Source: JBCCMQ01 sp039026235
Lineage (GTDB): Bacteria > Pseudomonadota > Alphaproteobacteria > Rhodobacterales > Rhodobacteraceae
NCBI GenBank assembly: GCA_039026235.1
Contig: JBCCMQ010000001.1
Coordinates: forward strand, 558,001-622,000
Reading direction: 5' to 3'
DNA length: 64,000 nt
Numbering within the stretch: position 1 is the stretch's first letter; each line of letters opens with the position of its first letter. The position numbers and the translations under genes were made by a program. Positions 7,244-15,701 of this stretch are shown here, piece after piece. The notes under the pieces were generated by a model. It did no database searches. It had not been told where the DNA came from and worked only from the letters and a program-made list of their open reading frames with translations.

Positions 7244-9055
7244 ATGGCGCGCGCACCACTCCTGCAATTGTCTGACATCTCGCTCACCTTTGGGGGCAAT
7301 CCGCTTTTCTCAGGTCTCGATCTGGTCGTCCAGAACGGAGACAAACTGGCCCTGGTGGGTCGCAACGGTTCGGGTAAATCGACGCTGATGAAAGTCATGG
7401 CGCGACGCACCGAACCCGATAAGGGGCAGGTTGCAACCCCGGCCGGCATCAGCGTTGGTTACCTTGAACAAGATCCGGACTTTGCCGGATATGCCACGCT
7501 TGGTGATTTTGCGCTACGCGGACTTGGTCCGGCCGATAGCTACCGCGTTGAGGCCGCGGCGGAAGGTCTGGGGTTTGATCCAGATACGTCCACGGCCACC
7601 GCTTCGGGCGGCGAAAGGCGTCGGGCGGCCCTGGCCGGATTTTTGGCTGAAGCGCCCGACGTCATGCTGATCGATGAGCCAACCAACCACTTGGATATCT
7701 CGGCCATCGGCTGGCTTGAACAGGAGCTTCAGTCGACCCGTTCCGCTTTGATCCTAATCTCGCATGACCGTGCGATTCTACATCAGGTTTGCCGTGGAGT
7801 CCTCTGGATTGACAGGGGAAATGTTCGATCCATGACGCGGGGGTTTGGCCATTTCGAAGAATGGCGTGACAAGGTTTGGGCGGAAGAGGATCTGACCCGA
7901 CACAAACTCGACCGCAAGATCAAGGCCGAGGCGCGTTGGGCGGTCGAAGGTATCAGTGCCCGCCGCAGGCGTAACCAGGGCCGCCTACGGGCGCTCGCGG
8001 ACCTGCGGGCGACCCGCGCCGATGCGATACGCCGCCAGGGCACCGCAGAGCTCGCGCTCGATAGCGGCCCCAAAAGCGGAAAGCTTGTGCTTGAGGCGCA
8101 GTCCATTTCAAAAAGCTATGGCGAAACCCGGATTGTGCGTGATTTCTCACTGCGTCTCCAACGCGGTGACCGGGTCGCGATGGTCGGCCCTAACGGATCA
8201 GGAAAAACAACTCTTATCAATGTATTGATAGGAGAAGCTAAAGCTGATTCGGGAACCCTGCGCCTTGGTACGAATTTGACCATCGCGCGTTTTGACCAGA
8301 ACCGGGCTGCGCTTCAACCCGACGCAACACTCTGGGACAGCCTTGCGGGAGATCCCGAAATTGGGGTCATTGGCCGGTCTGATCAGGTCATGGTGCGTGG
8401 TGCGCCGCGCCATGTTGTGGGTTATCTGAAGGATTTTCTGTTCGACGAAGCCCAGGCACGTGCACCGGTCCGTTCGCTTTCAGGGGGTGAGAAAGCGCGG
8501 CTTCTGCTGGCAAAGCTGATGGCGCGGACGTCAAATTTTTTGGTGCTGGACGAACCCACCAACGATCTTGACATCGAAACGCTGGATCTTCTGCAGGACT
8601 TGCTGGCCGATTACGAAGGAACCGTGCTGCTGGTCAGTCACGACCGGGACTTCATCGACCGTGTGGCAACAATGACGATTGCGCTGGAAGGTCGCGGGCG
8701 GGCCACGATCTACGCCGGCGGGTGGAGCGATTATCAGAGCCAAAAGCAGGAAGCTGCGGTGTCTTCGGAACGGTCGGCGAAGCCGCGCAAGATCCAGACC
8801 AAGGACCGTCCGTCGCCGGTCGCGCAGAAAGGTCTGACGTTTACAGAGACGCACCGGCTTGAGAAACTTCCGGCCGAAATCGAGCGCCTGGAAGCCGAAA
8901 TTGCCAAACTGAGTGAGCTTTTGTCCGATCCGGATCTTTACGCCACCGCACCTGTCAAATTTGCCAAGGCGAGCGAAGCCTTGACCGAGCGGCAAAAGCT
9001 TCTGGCCGCCGCCGAAGAGGAATGGCTGTTGCTGGAAGAAAAAGCGTCCGGTTGA
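7244..9055 (+). CDS. uup: ABC-F family ATPase, Uup-like
   Basis: A soluble tandem-ATPase protein of 603 residues without membrane segments, of the ribosome-associated ABC-F group. The first cassette has Walker A GRNGSGKST (39-47), the signature SGGERRR and Walker B LIDEPTNHLD. The second has GPNGSGKTT, LSGGEKARL and LVLDEPTNDLD. A charged coiled-coil tail (about 530-600) is the mark of the Uup subgroup rather than EttA. Uup homologues influence ribosome assembly and transposon excision. The ATG follows GCAGGACC and the leader hairpins described separately. It converges directly on the SDR gene with no gap. Confidence 0.9.
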   Translation: MARAPLLQLSDISLTFGGNPLFSGLDLVVQNGDKLALVGRNGSGKSTLMKVMARRTEPDKGQVATPAGISVGYLEQDPDFAGYATLGDFALRGLGPADSYRVEAAAEGLGFDPDTSTATASGGERRRAALAGFLAEAPDVMLIDEPTNHLDISAIGWLEQELQSTRSALILISHDRAILHQVCRGVLWIDRGNVRSMTRGFGHFEEWRDKVWAEEDLTRHKLDRKIKAEARWAVEGISARRRRNQGRLRALADLRATRADAIRRQGTAELALDSGPKSGKLVLEAQSISKSYGETRIVRDFSLRLQRGDRVAMVGPNGSGKTTLINVLIGEAKADSGTLRLGTNLTIARFDQNRAALQPDATLWDSLAGDPEIGVIGRSDQVMVRGAPRHVVGYLKDFLFDEAQARAPVRSLSGGEKARLLLAKLMARTSNFLVLDEPTNDLDIETLDLLQDLLADYEGTVLLVSHDRDFIDRVATMTIALEGRGRATIYAGGWSDYQSQKQEAAVSSERSAKPRKIQTKDRPSPVAQKGLTFTETHRLEKLPAEIERLEAEIAKLSELLSDPDLYATAPVKFAKASEALTERQKLLAAAEEEWLLLEEKASG

Positions 9056-9811
9056 TCAGGGCAGGCGCAGCCCGGCGTCCAGCCGGATTGTCGTGGCGTT
9101 GAGATACGGGCAGCTGACGATGAACAGGGCCAGGGCGGCGAACTCTGCGGGCCTGCCCAGGCGTTTGGGAAAAAGAACGTCCGCCGCCAGGGCCTCTGTT
9201 ATCTCGGGTCCGAGGCCGTTCAGCATGGGTGTTTCAAAGACGCCCGGTGCGATGGCCATGACCCGGATGCCATCGCGGGCCAGATCCCGCGCCGCGGGCA
9301 GGCTCAGCCCTGCGATGCCCGCTTTGCTGGCGGCATAGGCGGCCTGTCCCTTTTGGCCGTCGAAAGCCGCCACCGATGCCGTGTTGATGATCACCCCGCG
9401 TTCGCCTTCCGGATTGGGCGTCTCATCGGCCATGATCCGGGCCGAAAGGCGAAGCAGGTTGAACGAGCCGGTCAGATTGATGTCGACGGTCCTGCGAAAG
9501 CTGTCAATCCTGTGGGGCCCGTCGCGGCCCAGCGTCTTTTCGCCCAAGGCGATGCCGGCGCAATTGACGGCAACCGACAGGCCACCCATCGCATCGGCGG
9601 CCTTGTCCAGGGCTTTACTGACAGATGTCTCATCGGTGACGTCGGCTGCAAAGAATGCCGCGCCAATGCTTTCAGCGGCGGCATTGCCTGCCGCTTCGTT
9701 GATGTCGAGAACCGTCACCTGCGCCCCGGCGTCCGCGAAAGCCCGCGCCGTCGCCCACCCAAGTCCCTGGGCCGCGCCCGTTACAACCACCTTGGCCGTA
9801 GAGACATCCAT
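9056..9811 (-). CDS. SDR-family oxidoreductase (3-hydroxyacyl-CoA dehydrogenase type)
   Basis: An NAD(P)-dependent short-chain dehydrogenase of 251 residues. It has the cofactor motif TGAAQGLG near the N-terminus, the active-site Ser in NTASVAAF and the YAASK Tyr/Lys pair. The overall sequence, with a single DxxD motif after strand 2 (LDIN) suggesting NAD preference, resembles HSD17B10-type 2-methyl-3-hydroxybutyryl/3-hydroxyacyl-CoA dehydrogenases. Its start is 3 nt after the stop of the upstream mttB-like gene, so the two are co-transcribed. The substrate is not determinable; a link to the methyltransferase substrate is inference. Confidence 0.85.
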   Translation of the reverse strand: MDVSTAKVVVTGAAQGLGWATARAFADAGAQVTVLDINEAAGNAAAESIGAAFFAADVTDETSVSKALDKAADAMGGLSVAVNCAGIALGEKTLGRDGPHRIDSFRRTVDINLTGSFNLLRLSARIMADETPNPEGERGVIINTASVAAFDGQKGQAAYAASKAGIAGLSLPAARDLARDGIRVMAIAPGVFETPMLNGLGPEITEALAADVLFPKRLGRPAEFAALALFIVSCPYLNATTIRLDAGLRLP

Positions 9812-9814
9812 CGT

Positions 9815-11365
9815 CTAGCTGGTCGTAAGATGGATCTTGAAGGCCGATCGGATCGCTGCGTCCTTTGCCGGATCGAATTGCGCGGCTGACGGTTCGCACA
9901 GAAGCGATTTGCGTTTTGCAATGGCCTGTTCAAGCAGGTCCGGCCGCCCGTTTTCATTCCATTCCTTGGGGCTCGTCCGGTCGGCCAGATCGGGATAGAT
10001 GTAATCGGTCTGCATCCGCGCCAACGTTTGTTCGTGGCCCAGATAGTGGCCCGGCCCCCCCATGCAGACCGATCGCATTACATCGACGCTCAGCGTATCA
10101 TCAGTGACCTCGATACCGCGCACGCAGCGCAGGGCCTGACCCAAGAGATCATTGCCCAGAACCAGCGAATCCAGACAGAATCCAAGCAGGGACGCGTGCA
10201 TGCCCGCGGCCTCGTAAACCATGTTCAATCCGGACAACCCGGCCATGACGTTCGAAATGCCCTGTTCCCAGCCCGCCTGCATGTCTGGCAGCTTGGCGTC
10301 GGCAATGCCGGCGGCCGCGCCCCCGGGCAACCCGTAGAAATGGTGCATCTGGGCGCAGCCCGCGGTCAACAGGGCCTGTTCGCCGGATCCGCCCGACATG
10401 GCGCCCGTGCGCAGATCACTGACAAAGGGCCAGGTGCCAAAGACCGCCGGATGTCCGGGCGCGATCGCATTCACATAGACAACACCAGCCAGGCATTCCG
10501 CGACCGCCTGAACGATGGCACCGGCAATCGGTGCGGGCGCTGTGGCGCCCGCCTGACCGGCAGACAAGAGAAGGACCGGCATTCCGCCCCGAATGCAGGC
10601 CTCTAGCACCTCGCAGCTTTCGGTCGCAAATTTGAGTGGGGGGACCACAAAGCAGTTAGAATTCGACAGGAAGGGACGGGCCCGCCATGTCGCTTCATCG
10701 CCCGCAATCATGTGCAACAACTCTAAGGCACCTGGGATATGCGAGGGGCCGACAAAGCTGGTCCCAATGTGTTTGTTTGTGCCGCTGCAGCAAGCATAAA
10801 TCGTATTGATATCCAGCTCGTAGCTATCCGCGACATCACGGGCCACCATGGGCCGTTGCAGGAAATGGATATTGTCCAACCGGTCCACCAGCCGGGCCGC
10901 GTCATAAAGGTCAGCCAGGGTGCTCTCGCGGTATGTCCCGTTTTCGGTATCGACCACATGAACGGCCGCGCCCGCTGTACCGAAATGCACTTTGGTGCCC
11001 GAAAGCTGCAGATCGCCGGCGCCGTCACGGCTGAAAAGCGTGATATCGCGGGATGCGAGTGCAAGGCTGTCTTCCACCAGCGCGGCCGGAAACCGCAAGC
11101 GGCCGTCGTCGCCCAATTCGGCGCCCGCCGCCGTCATCGCATCAATCCCCGATTGGGGCGCTTCGACAAGGCCGATCTGTTCCAGAACCTCAAGGGCGGC
11201 TCTGTGGATCCGGGTGATCTCGGCCTGCGAAAGAGGCGCATAGGCCCCGCCCGACAGTCCTGCGCGGACGGGCCGAATGTGTTCGGCCAGGGGGGCGGCC
11301 CTCAGGGCGCGGCGGGCTTCCCGTCCGCCCGCGCGCCGCCGCACTAGGGTGTCTTCTTTGGTCAT
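9815..11365 (-). CDS. MttB-family (trimethylamine methyltransferase-like) corrinoid methyltransferase, copy 1
   Basis: A 516-residue member of the MttB superfamily. Its characterised members move a methyl group from a quaternary or tertiary amine (trimethylamine, glycine betaine, proline betaine, carnitine) to a corrinoid protein. There is no in-frame amber codon, so it belongs to the non-pyrrolysine branch. The start is set at MTKEDTLVRRR (11365); codons further upstream are low-complexity and unlike the family. Family-like segments include GFCLDSLVLGNDLLGQALR and SVCMGGPGHYLGHEQTL. It is followed by the SDR gene in the same transcript. No corrinoid protein lies beside it. Confidence 0.85.
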   Translation of the reverse strand: MTKEDTLVRRRAGGREARRALRAAPLAEHIRPVRAGLSGGAYAPLSQAEITRIHRAALEVLEQIGLVEAPQSGIDAMTAAGAELGDDGRLRFPAALVEDSLALASRDITLFSRDGAGDLQLSGTKVHFGTAGAAVHVVDTENGTYRESTLADLYDAARLVDRLDNIHFLQRPMVARDVADSYELDINTIYACCSGTNKHIGTSFVGPSHIPGALELLHMIAGDEATWRARPFLSNSNCFVVPPLKFATESCEVLEACIRGGMPVLLLSAGQAGATAPAPIAGAIVQAVAECLAGVVYVNAIAPGHPAVFGTWPFVSDLRTGAMSGGSGEQALLTAGCAQMHHFYGLPGGAAAGIADAKLPDMQAGWEQGISNVMAGLSGLNMVYEAAGMHASLLGFCLDSLVLGNDLLGQALRCVRGIEVTDDTLSVDVMRSVCMGGPGHYLGHEQTLARMQTDYIYPDLADRTSPKEWNENGRPDLLEQAIAKRKSLLCEPSAAQFDPAKDAAIRSAFKIHLTTS

Positions 11366-11420
11366 GGTGTTGTTCCGGTGATGGTCAGGGGCTAGGAAAG
11401 GCGAAGGCGTCAAGGCCTCT

Positions 11421-11474
11421 GGGGGCGCCCCCGTGCGGCGCGGCCGCGCCGGGCCCCGATTGTGCAAAGCACAA
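11421..11474. promoter_or_regulatory. palindromes upstream of mttB copy 1
   Basis: The 285-nt gap between the leftward mttB-like gene and the rightward YHYH gene holds three perfect inverted repeats: GGGGGCGCCCCC (11421-11432), GGCGCGGCCGCGCC (11437-11450) and TTGTGC-AAA-GCACAA (11460-11474). The last looks like a regulator-binding site about 95 nt from the mttB start. The first two may form a stable hairpin in the mttB leader RNA. No gene is seen in the gap. Confidence 0.45.
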
Positions 11475-11650
11475 GGGCAGCCTTCCCGCGGTCTTTGGTC
11501 TGGTCATCCATCCTGCGCCGCAGTGTCCGCCGCCCGCCCATAGCTGTCTGTTCCGTTTACGACTTTGGTCGTTTTTGAACTTTTTGCGACGGAAACGCGC
11601 GGCGCCGACGTGCATTGACCATCATGAAACGACTGAATCGGGAGATCGGT

Positions 11651-12400
11651 ATGAAGCGCCTTTTCTTGTTTATACTTCTTGCAACCGGTGCGACAGCGCT
11701 TGCCGCTGCCGCCCTTTCGAACAGGATCAATGTGACCGAAGAGACGGCGCAACGCTGTATCCAAGCGAACGGGTTGCCTGACCACGCTACGGGCGATTTC
11801 CCGAACGCCGGGAACCCGCATGGCATCCAGGCTCAACAGGTGAACATTTGTCTGCCGAGCTTGCCCGAAAAGGGCGACACGGCCCAGCCGGTCCGCGTGA
11901 CAGGCATTGCCGTCAATGGTGTCCAGATCCGTCCGGGAACGGCGGATTACTTTGATGCGGACAGCGCGCGCGGACATTCGCGAAACCCGTCGTCGGGCTG
12001 GAACCTCGACGGCATTGGGGCCCGCGAGGCGCTGGGTCTTGATGACCAGAACGCCCATGTGGGCCCGCGCGGGGAATATCACTATCACGGCGTGCCGCCC
12101 GCCCTGGTCTCAACCTCGGAGAGCACCTTAATTGGCTGGGCCGCGGACGGGTTTGAAATTCACTATACCGGCGATACCGCGCGCCCCAGCTACCGTTTGA
12201 AATCGGGCGAGCGTCAGACCGAACCGGGCGGGGCCTATGACGGGACCTACAATGAGGATTTCGAGTATATTCGCGGACTTGGCAATCTGGACGAATGCAA
12301 CGGCGCCACCGTCAATGGGCAGTACGTCTATTTCGCAACCGATGCATACCCGTTCTACCCGCGTTGTCTGTTCGGGACCGAGATCGTGGCTATCCGGTAG
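11651..12400 (+). CDS. exported YHYH-domain protein
   Basis: A 249-residue protein with an N-terminal signal peptide (MKRLFLFILLATGATALAAA). The mature part contains the GEYHYHG motif that names the YHYH domain, in a context HVGPRGEYHYHGVPPALV. The family is often periplasmic or surface-located and of unknown function, in some cases linked to copper or other metals. Cysteines at ORCIQ-, NICLP-, DECNG- and PRCLF-like positions could form disulfides. The start at 11651 is preceded by GGAGATCGGT. The 3' end overlaps the convergent aminotransferase by 11 nt. Function not known. Confidence 0.8.
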   Translation: MKRLFLFILLATGATALAAAALSNRINVTEETAQRCIQANGLPDHATGDFPNAGNPHGIQAQQVNICLPSLPEKGDTAQPVRVTGIAVNGVQIRPGTADYFDADSARGHSRNPSSGWNLDGIGAREALGLDDQNAHVGPRGEYHYHGVPPALVSTSESTLIGWAADGFEIHYTGDTARPSYRLKSGERQTEPGGAYDGTYNEDFEYIRGLGNLDECNGATVNGQYVYFATDAYPFYPRCLFGTEIVAIR

Positions 12401-13586
12401 CTGCAGTGCCTGTTGCGCGTTCGGAGGCGAACTCCACGATCTTTTCCAGTGCGGCGGCGAAGCGCGCATCTTCGACCGTCATCGCGACACGCAGATGGCC
12501 TGCCGCCGCCGCGCCAAAGCTTTCGCCGGGCATGACCGCAATCTGATGGCGCTCCAGCAAGGTCTCGGCAAAGGCCACGCCCGAAAGGCCCGTCGCGCGA
12601 ATGTCGAGCATAAGATACATGGCGCCCGAGGGCGGCAGCGCGCGCACCACATTCTGTCCAGCCAGGATATTGACGGCCAGAGCCCGGCGACGTCGGAAGG
12701 GGTCTGCCACCTGCGCCTCCAGTGACTGGCCCTGGGACAGGGCGAACAGGGCGGCATCCTGAATGTAGCCTGCCACGCCATAGGTGGTATGAATGGCCAA
12801 GGTGATCAGGTGGTTGATCATGGTCTCAGGCCCCACGATCCAGCCAATCCGGCTGCCGGTCATGGCGTGGCTCTTGGACATGGAGCCGATCACGAGCGTC
12901 CGGTCGGCCATGCCGGGCAGGGCGCGGGGGCTCGCGTGGCGGCCTTGCCAGACCTGCGTGTCGTAGACTTCGTCCGAGATCAGCCACAGGTCGTGGCCGA
13001 CACAGACGCGGGCGATACCGTCCAGGGTCTGGTCCGAATAAACCCCGCCGGTGGGGTTGTTCGGTGTGTTGATCAAAAGCGTGCGGGGATTATGTGCCGT
13101 CGCAGCCTGCTTCAGGTCGGCCTCACGCGGCTGAAACCCGTCTTCGGCGCGGGCGGCAACGGCCACGGCGCGGGCACCGGCCGCGCGTAGGGTGCCGGGA
13201 TAGGTCGCATAATAGGGGTCGATGTAAAGCGCGGTGTCGCCCGGATCGCAGGTGGCGAAATGCGATGCAAAAAGCCCTGCCTGTCCGCCGGCCGTGATCA
13301 GGACATTGTCGCGTGTGGTCGGCACGCCGGTGCGCGCGGCCACGCGCGCGGCGACCGCATCCCGCAGCTCTGTCACCCCCGGCACGACCGCATATCCGGT
13401 ATGGCCGCCCCGGGCGGAGCGGTCCATCGCTTCTAGAATGGAAGCGTCTGTTCCGATGTCATGCTCACCAATGGTGAGTTCCGTCACCGGGACGCCGTCT
13501 TCAACCAGACGCCGGGCGCGGTAGAAAAGCTCCCACCCGTCAGCGCCGCCGCCGTTCAGCCCCTGAATCGCTTGTGATGCCTGCAT
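12390..13586 (-). CDS. class I/II pyridoxal-phosphate aminotransferase
   Basis: A fold-type I aminotransferase of 398 residues, likely cytosolic. The PLP lysine is in SMSKSHAMTGSRIGW, the cofactor-binding Asn in NTPNNPTGGVYS and the Asp/Tyr pair in LISDEVYD. TAGGQAGLF forms the phosphate-binding loop. The amino donor cannot be read from sequence; relatives act on aspartate, aromatic amino acids or alanine. It converges with the YHYH gene. The gap upstream to yjbR is 154 nt with no gene. Confidence 0.9.
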   Translation of the reverse strand: MQASQAIQGLNGGGADGWELFYRARRLVEDGVPVTELTIGEHDIGTDASILEAMDRSARGGHTGYAVVPGVTELRDAVAARVAARTGVPTTRDNVLITAGGQAGLFASHFATCDPGDTALYIDPYYATYPGTLRAAGARAVAVAARAEDGFQPREADLKQAATAHNPRTLLINTPNNPTGGVYSDQTLDGIARVCVGHDLWLISDEVYDTQVWQGRHASPRALPGMADRTLVIGSMSKSHAMTGSRIGWIVGPETMINHLITLAIHTTYGVAGYIQDAALFALSQGQSLEAQVADPFRRRRALAVNILAGQNVVRALPPSGAMYLMLDIRATGLSGVAFAETLLERHQIAVMPGESFGAAAAGHLRVAMTVEDARFAAALEKIVEFASERATGTAATG

Positions 13587-13740
13587 GCCCGGACATGAGC
13601 GCGGTCCGCGCCCGGTGTCAATTGGCGCTTTCGCGGCGTCTTTGGCGCGCAGAACCCGTAGGTCTGCGTCCGGCGAAATCCGCCTTGGCGGCTTTAGTCA
13701 GATGGCCTTCTTTCACAGACTAAAGGGACACCATCCGGGC

Positions 13741-14094
13741 TCAATCGTCGGGTGGCGGATCCAGCGTCACCTGAAGCTTCTTGGTGAGACCCGATCGCAC
13801 GATGCGGTAGCTGGTCAACACCCGGTCTCGCAACTCATCGTCGCCCACAAGGCCCCAGGGCACCAGGATCCAGGAGCGATGGAAATAGGGCGCACGCTCC
13901 GCCCTTTCGAGATCGATCAGAAAGGCGGCCGCATCGATGCCTTCGGTCTTGACCGATACGCCCCGGTTCTGGATGCCGACGCAGGCAAACATCTTGCCGC
14001 CCACCTTCCAGGCGTCGTGGCCGCCACCCCAGGGGTCGGACAGCTCTGCGCCGGGCAGTTCCCGACAGATTGTGTTCAGCGTGTCGCGGTCCAT
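13741..14094 (-). CDS. MmcQ/YjbR-family protein
   Basis: A 117-residue protein of the MmcQ/YjbR fold (CyaY-like, possibly DNA-binding). Typical features are the start MDRDTLNTICRELPGAE, the GGGHDAWKVGGKMFA strand-turn-strand and RSWILVPWG. The biochemical role of the family is not established. It is divergent from cysS, and its start codon lies in the region that would carry the cysS promoter. Confidence 0.85.
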   Translation of the reverse strand: MDRDTLNTICRELPGAELSDPWGGGHDAWKVGGKMFACVGIQNRGVSVKTEGIDAAAFLIDLERAERAPYFHRSWILVPWGLVGDDELRDRVLTSYRIVRSGLTKKLQVTLDPPPDD

Positions 14095-14121
14095 TGCAGC
14101 TCAGACTGCGCTTCACAAAAT
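14094..14121 (+). promoter_or_regulatory. possible promoter for the leader peptide and cysS
   Basis: TTGCAG (14094-14099) and CAAAAT (14116-14121) are separated by 16 nt and would start transcription near 14128, upstream of the leader peptide's ribosome binding site. The hexamers are imperfect, so this is a weak prediction based on spacing and position. Confidence 0.3.
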
Positions 14122-14160
14122 AACTTGGCAAGAGACGATACCCGGTCTAAGGACAGGCCC

Positions 14161-14202
14161 ATGAACGGAAAGATCTGCATCGCCATTTGCATTACCTGCT
14201 GA
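14161..14202 (+). CDS. cysteine-rich leader peptide upstream of cysS (13 residues)
   Basis: A short frame encodes MNGKICIAICITC, with three Cys codons (all TGC) among 13, the last directly before the TGA stop. A consensus ribosome binding site AAGGA (14149-14153) lies 7 nt before the ATG. The frame is followed by alternative RNA pairings and a T6 run (14227-14232), then cysS. Leader peptides rich in the cognate amino acid are the sensor in classical attenuation, so this is a candidate for cysteine-dependent control of cysteinyl-tRNA synthetase. This is inference; no such leader is known to me for this gene in this group. Confidence 0.6.
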   Translation: MNGKICIAICITC

Positions 14203-14274
14203 CAATCGTCAGGCGGGGCCGTTTCCTTTTTTCAGATTTCTTCAGGACAGACCCGCCGCGACAACCGCGAGGAG
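14199..14274 (+). promoter_or_regulatory. candidate attenuator between the Cys leader peptide and cysS
   Basis: CTGAC-AATC-GTCAG (14199-14212) forms a hairpin overlapping the leader stop codon. GGCGGG (14212-14217) can pair upstream with CGCC (14181-14184), inside the leader frame, or downstream with CCCGCC (14252-14257). A T6 run lies at 14227-14232. CGCG-ACAAC-CGCG (14257-14269) abuts the cysS ribosome binding site AGGAG (14270-14274). Mutually exclusive pairings of this sort suggest attenuation of transcription or translation. I have not computed energies. Confidence 0.4.
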
Positions 14275-14279
14275 CGCGC

Positions 14280-15644
14280 ATGACTGACATTATGCTGCAC
14301 AACAGCGCAACGCGCCGAAAGGAGCGTTTGATCCCCGTGATTGCCGGGCAGGTCAGCATGTATGTCTGCGGTCCTACCGTCTATGAACGCGCGCATCTGG
14401 GTAACGCGCGGCCAGCCGTCGTCTTCGATACGCTGTTTCGTCTGCTGCGCAAGCAGTTTGGTGCCGAGGCGGTGACCTATGTGCGCAACTTCACCGACGT
14501 GGAGGACAAGATCAACGCACGCGCTGCTGAGACAGGTCGCGCCATAAGCGATCTGACGGATGAGACCATCGTCTGGTACCTTGATGATATGGGTGCCCTG
14601 GGCGTGCTTGAGCCCACGCATATGCCGCGGGCCAGTGCGTATATTTCCGAGATGGTGTCCATGATCGAGACCCTGATTTCCCGGGGACACGCCTATGAGG
14701 CCGAGGGCCACGTGCTGTTTTCGGTCGACAGCTACAGCCTTTATGGCCGTTTGTCGGGGCGCTCGGTCGACGATATGATCGCAGGCGCCCGGGTCGAGGT
14801 GGCGCCCTATAAGAAAAACCCGATGGACTTTGTTCTTTGGAAACCGTCGTCGGGGGATGTGCCGGGCTGGGACAGCCCCTGGGGGTTTGGGCGCCCCGGC
14901 TGGCATATCGAGTGCTCGGCCATGAGCCGCGCCCTTTTGGGAGAGGTGTTCGACATCCACGGAGGTGGAAACGATCTGACCTTTCCGCACCATGAGAATG
15001 AGATTGCCCAGTCTCGCTGCGCGCATCCGAAGGGAGAATTCGCACGGGTTTGGATCCACAATGAAATGCTTCAGGTGGACGGAAAGAAGATGTCCAAGTC
15101 CTTGGGCAATTTCTTCACCGTACGCGATCTTCTGGATCAGGATATCGCCGGGGGCGTGATCCGTTTTGTCATCCTGTCGACGCATTACCGCAAGCCCATG
15201 GACTGGACTGCCAGGAAAGCCGCTGATGCGGCGACGACACTGGGAAAATGGGGGGCGCTCGTCACGGGCATCGAGCCCGCGCCAAGCGCCGCGCCGGAGG
15301 TGATCGCGGCGCTTGCCGATGACCTGAACACACCCGGCGCGATTGCGGCGTTGCACGCTTTGGCCGCGGCCGGTCGGCATGGCGAACTGAAAGCATCGCT
15401 CGATCTTTTGGGTGTGGCGCTTCCGGATCAGCGGTCCAATGCGGTCGCCGATGAGACCGCCGCGCTGATCGATGCGCTGGTCGCGCAGCGCGCGGAAGCG
15501 CGCGCGGCCCGCGATTTCACCCGCGCCGATGCCTTGCGGGATGCTTTTGCCGCGGCGGGCGTGATCGTGACCGATACGCCCGACGGTGCCCAATGGGCCA
15601 CGGGCCCCAACTTCGATCCAGCCAAGCTGGAGGGGGTCGCGTGA
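14280..15644 (+). CDS. cysS: cysteinyl-tRNA synthetase
   Basis: Charges tRNA-Cys with cysteine. From the ATG at 14280 (AGGAG five bases upstream) the product is 454 residues, the usual size. It has the HIGH-type motif HLGNARP after YVCGPTVYERA, the zinc ligands CSAMSRA and HHENE, and KMSKSLGN. The C-terminal anticodon-binding domain (DALVAQRAEARAARDF, TRADALRDAF) is present. It is preceded by a Cys-rich leader peptide and followed 57 nt later by the citramalate synthase gene. Confidence 0.97.
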   Translation: MTDIMLHNSATRRKERLIPVIAGQVSMYVCGPTVYERAHLGNARPAVVFDTLFRLLRKQFGAEAVTYVRNFTDVEDKINARAAETGRAISDLTDETIVWYLDDMGALGVLEPTHMPRASAYISEMVSMIETLISRGHAYEAEGHVLFSVDSYSLYGRLSGRSVDDMIAGARVEVAPYKKNPMDFVLWKPSSGDVPGWDSPWGFGRPGWHIECSAMSRALLGEVFDIHGGGNDLTFPHHENEIAQSRCAHPKGEFARVWIHNEMLQVDGKKMSKSLGNFFTVRDLLDQDIAGGVIRFVILSTHYRKPMDWTARKAADAATTLGKWGALVTGIEPAPSAAPEVIAALADDLNTPGAIAALHALAAAGRHGELKASLDLLGVALPDQRSNAVADETAALIDALVAQRAEARAARDFTRADALRDAFAAAGVIVTDTPDGAQWATGPNFDPAKLEGVA

Positions 15645-15701
15645 TCCGGCCCCCGTCTTTCCAGGTGGCGTAGCAGCCCCCCAGACCAAGAGCGGATAGC
15701 C

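Noticed and set aside
9815..11365. Pyrrolysine-encoding MttB
   Set aside because: The gene has no in-frame UAG, and no pyl genes are in the window; the same holds for the copy at 49206-50753.
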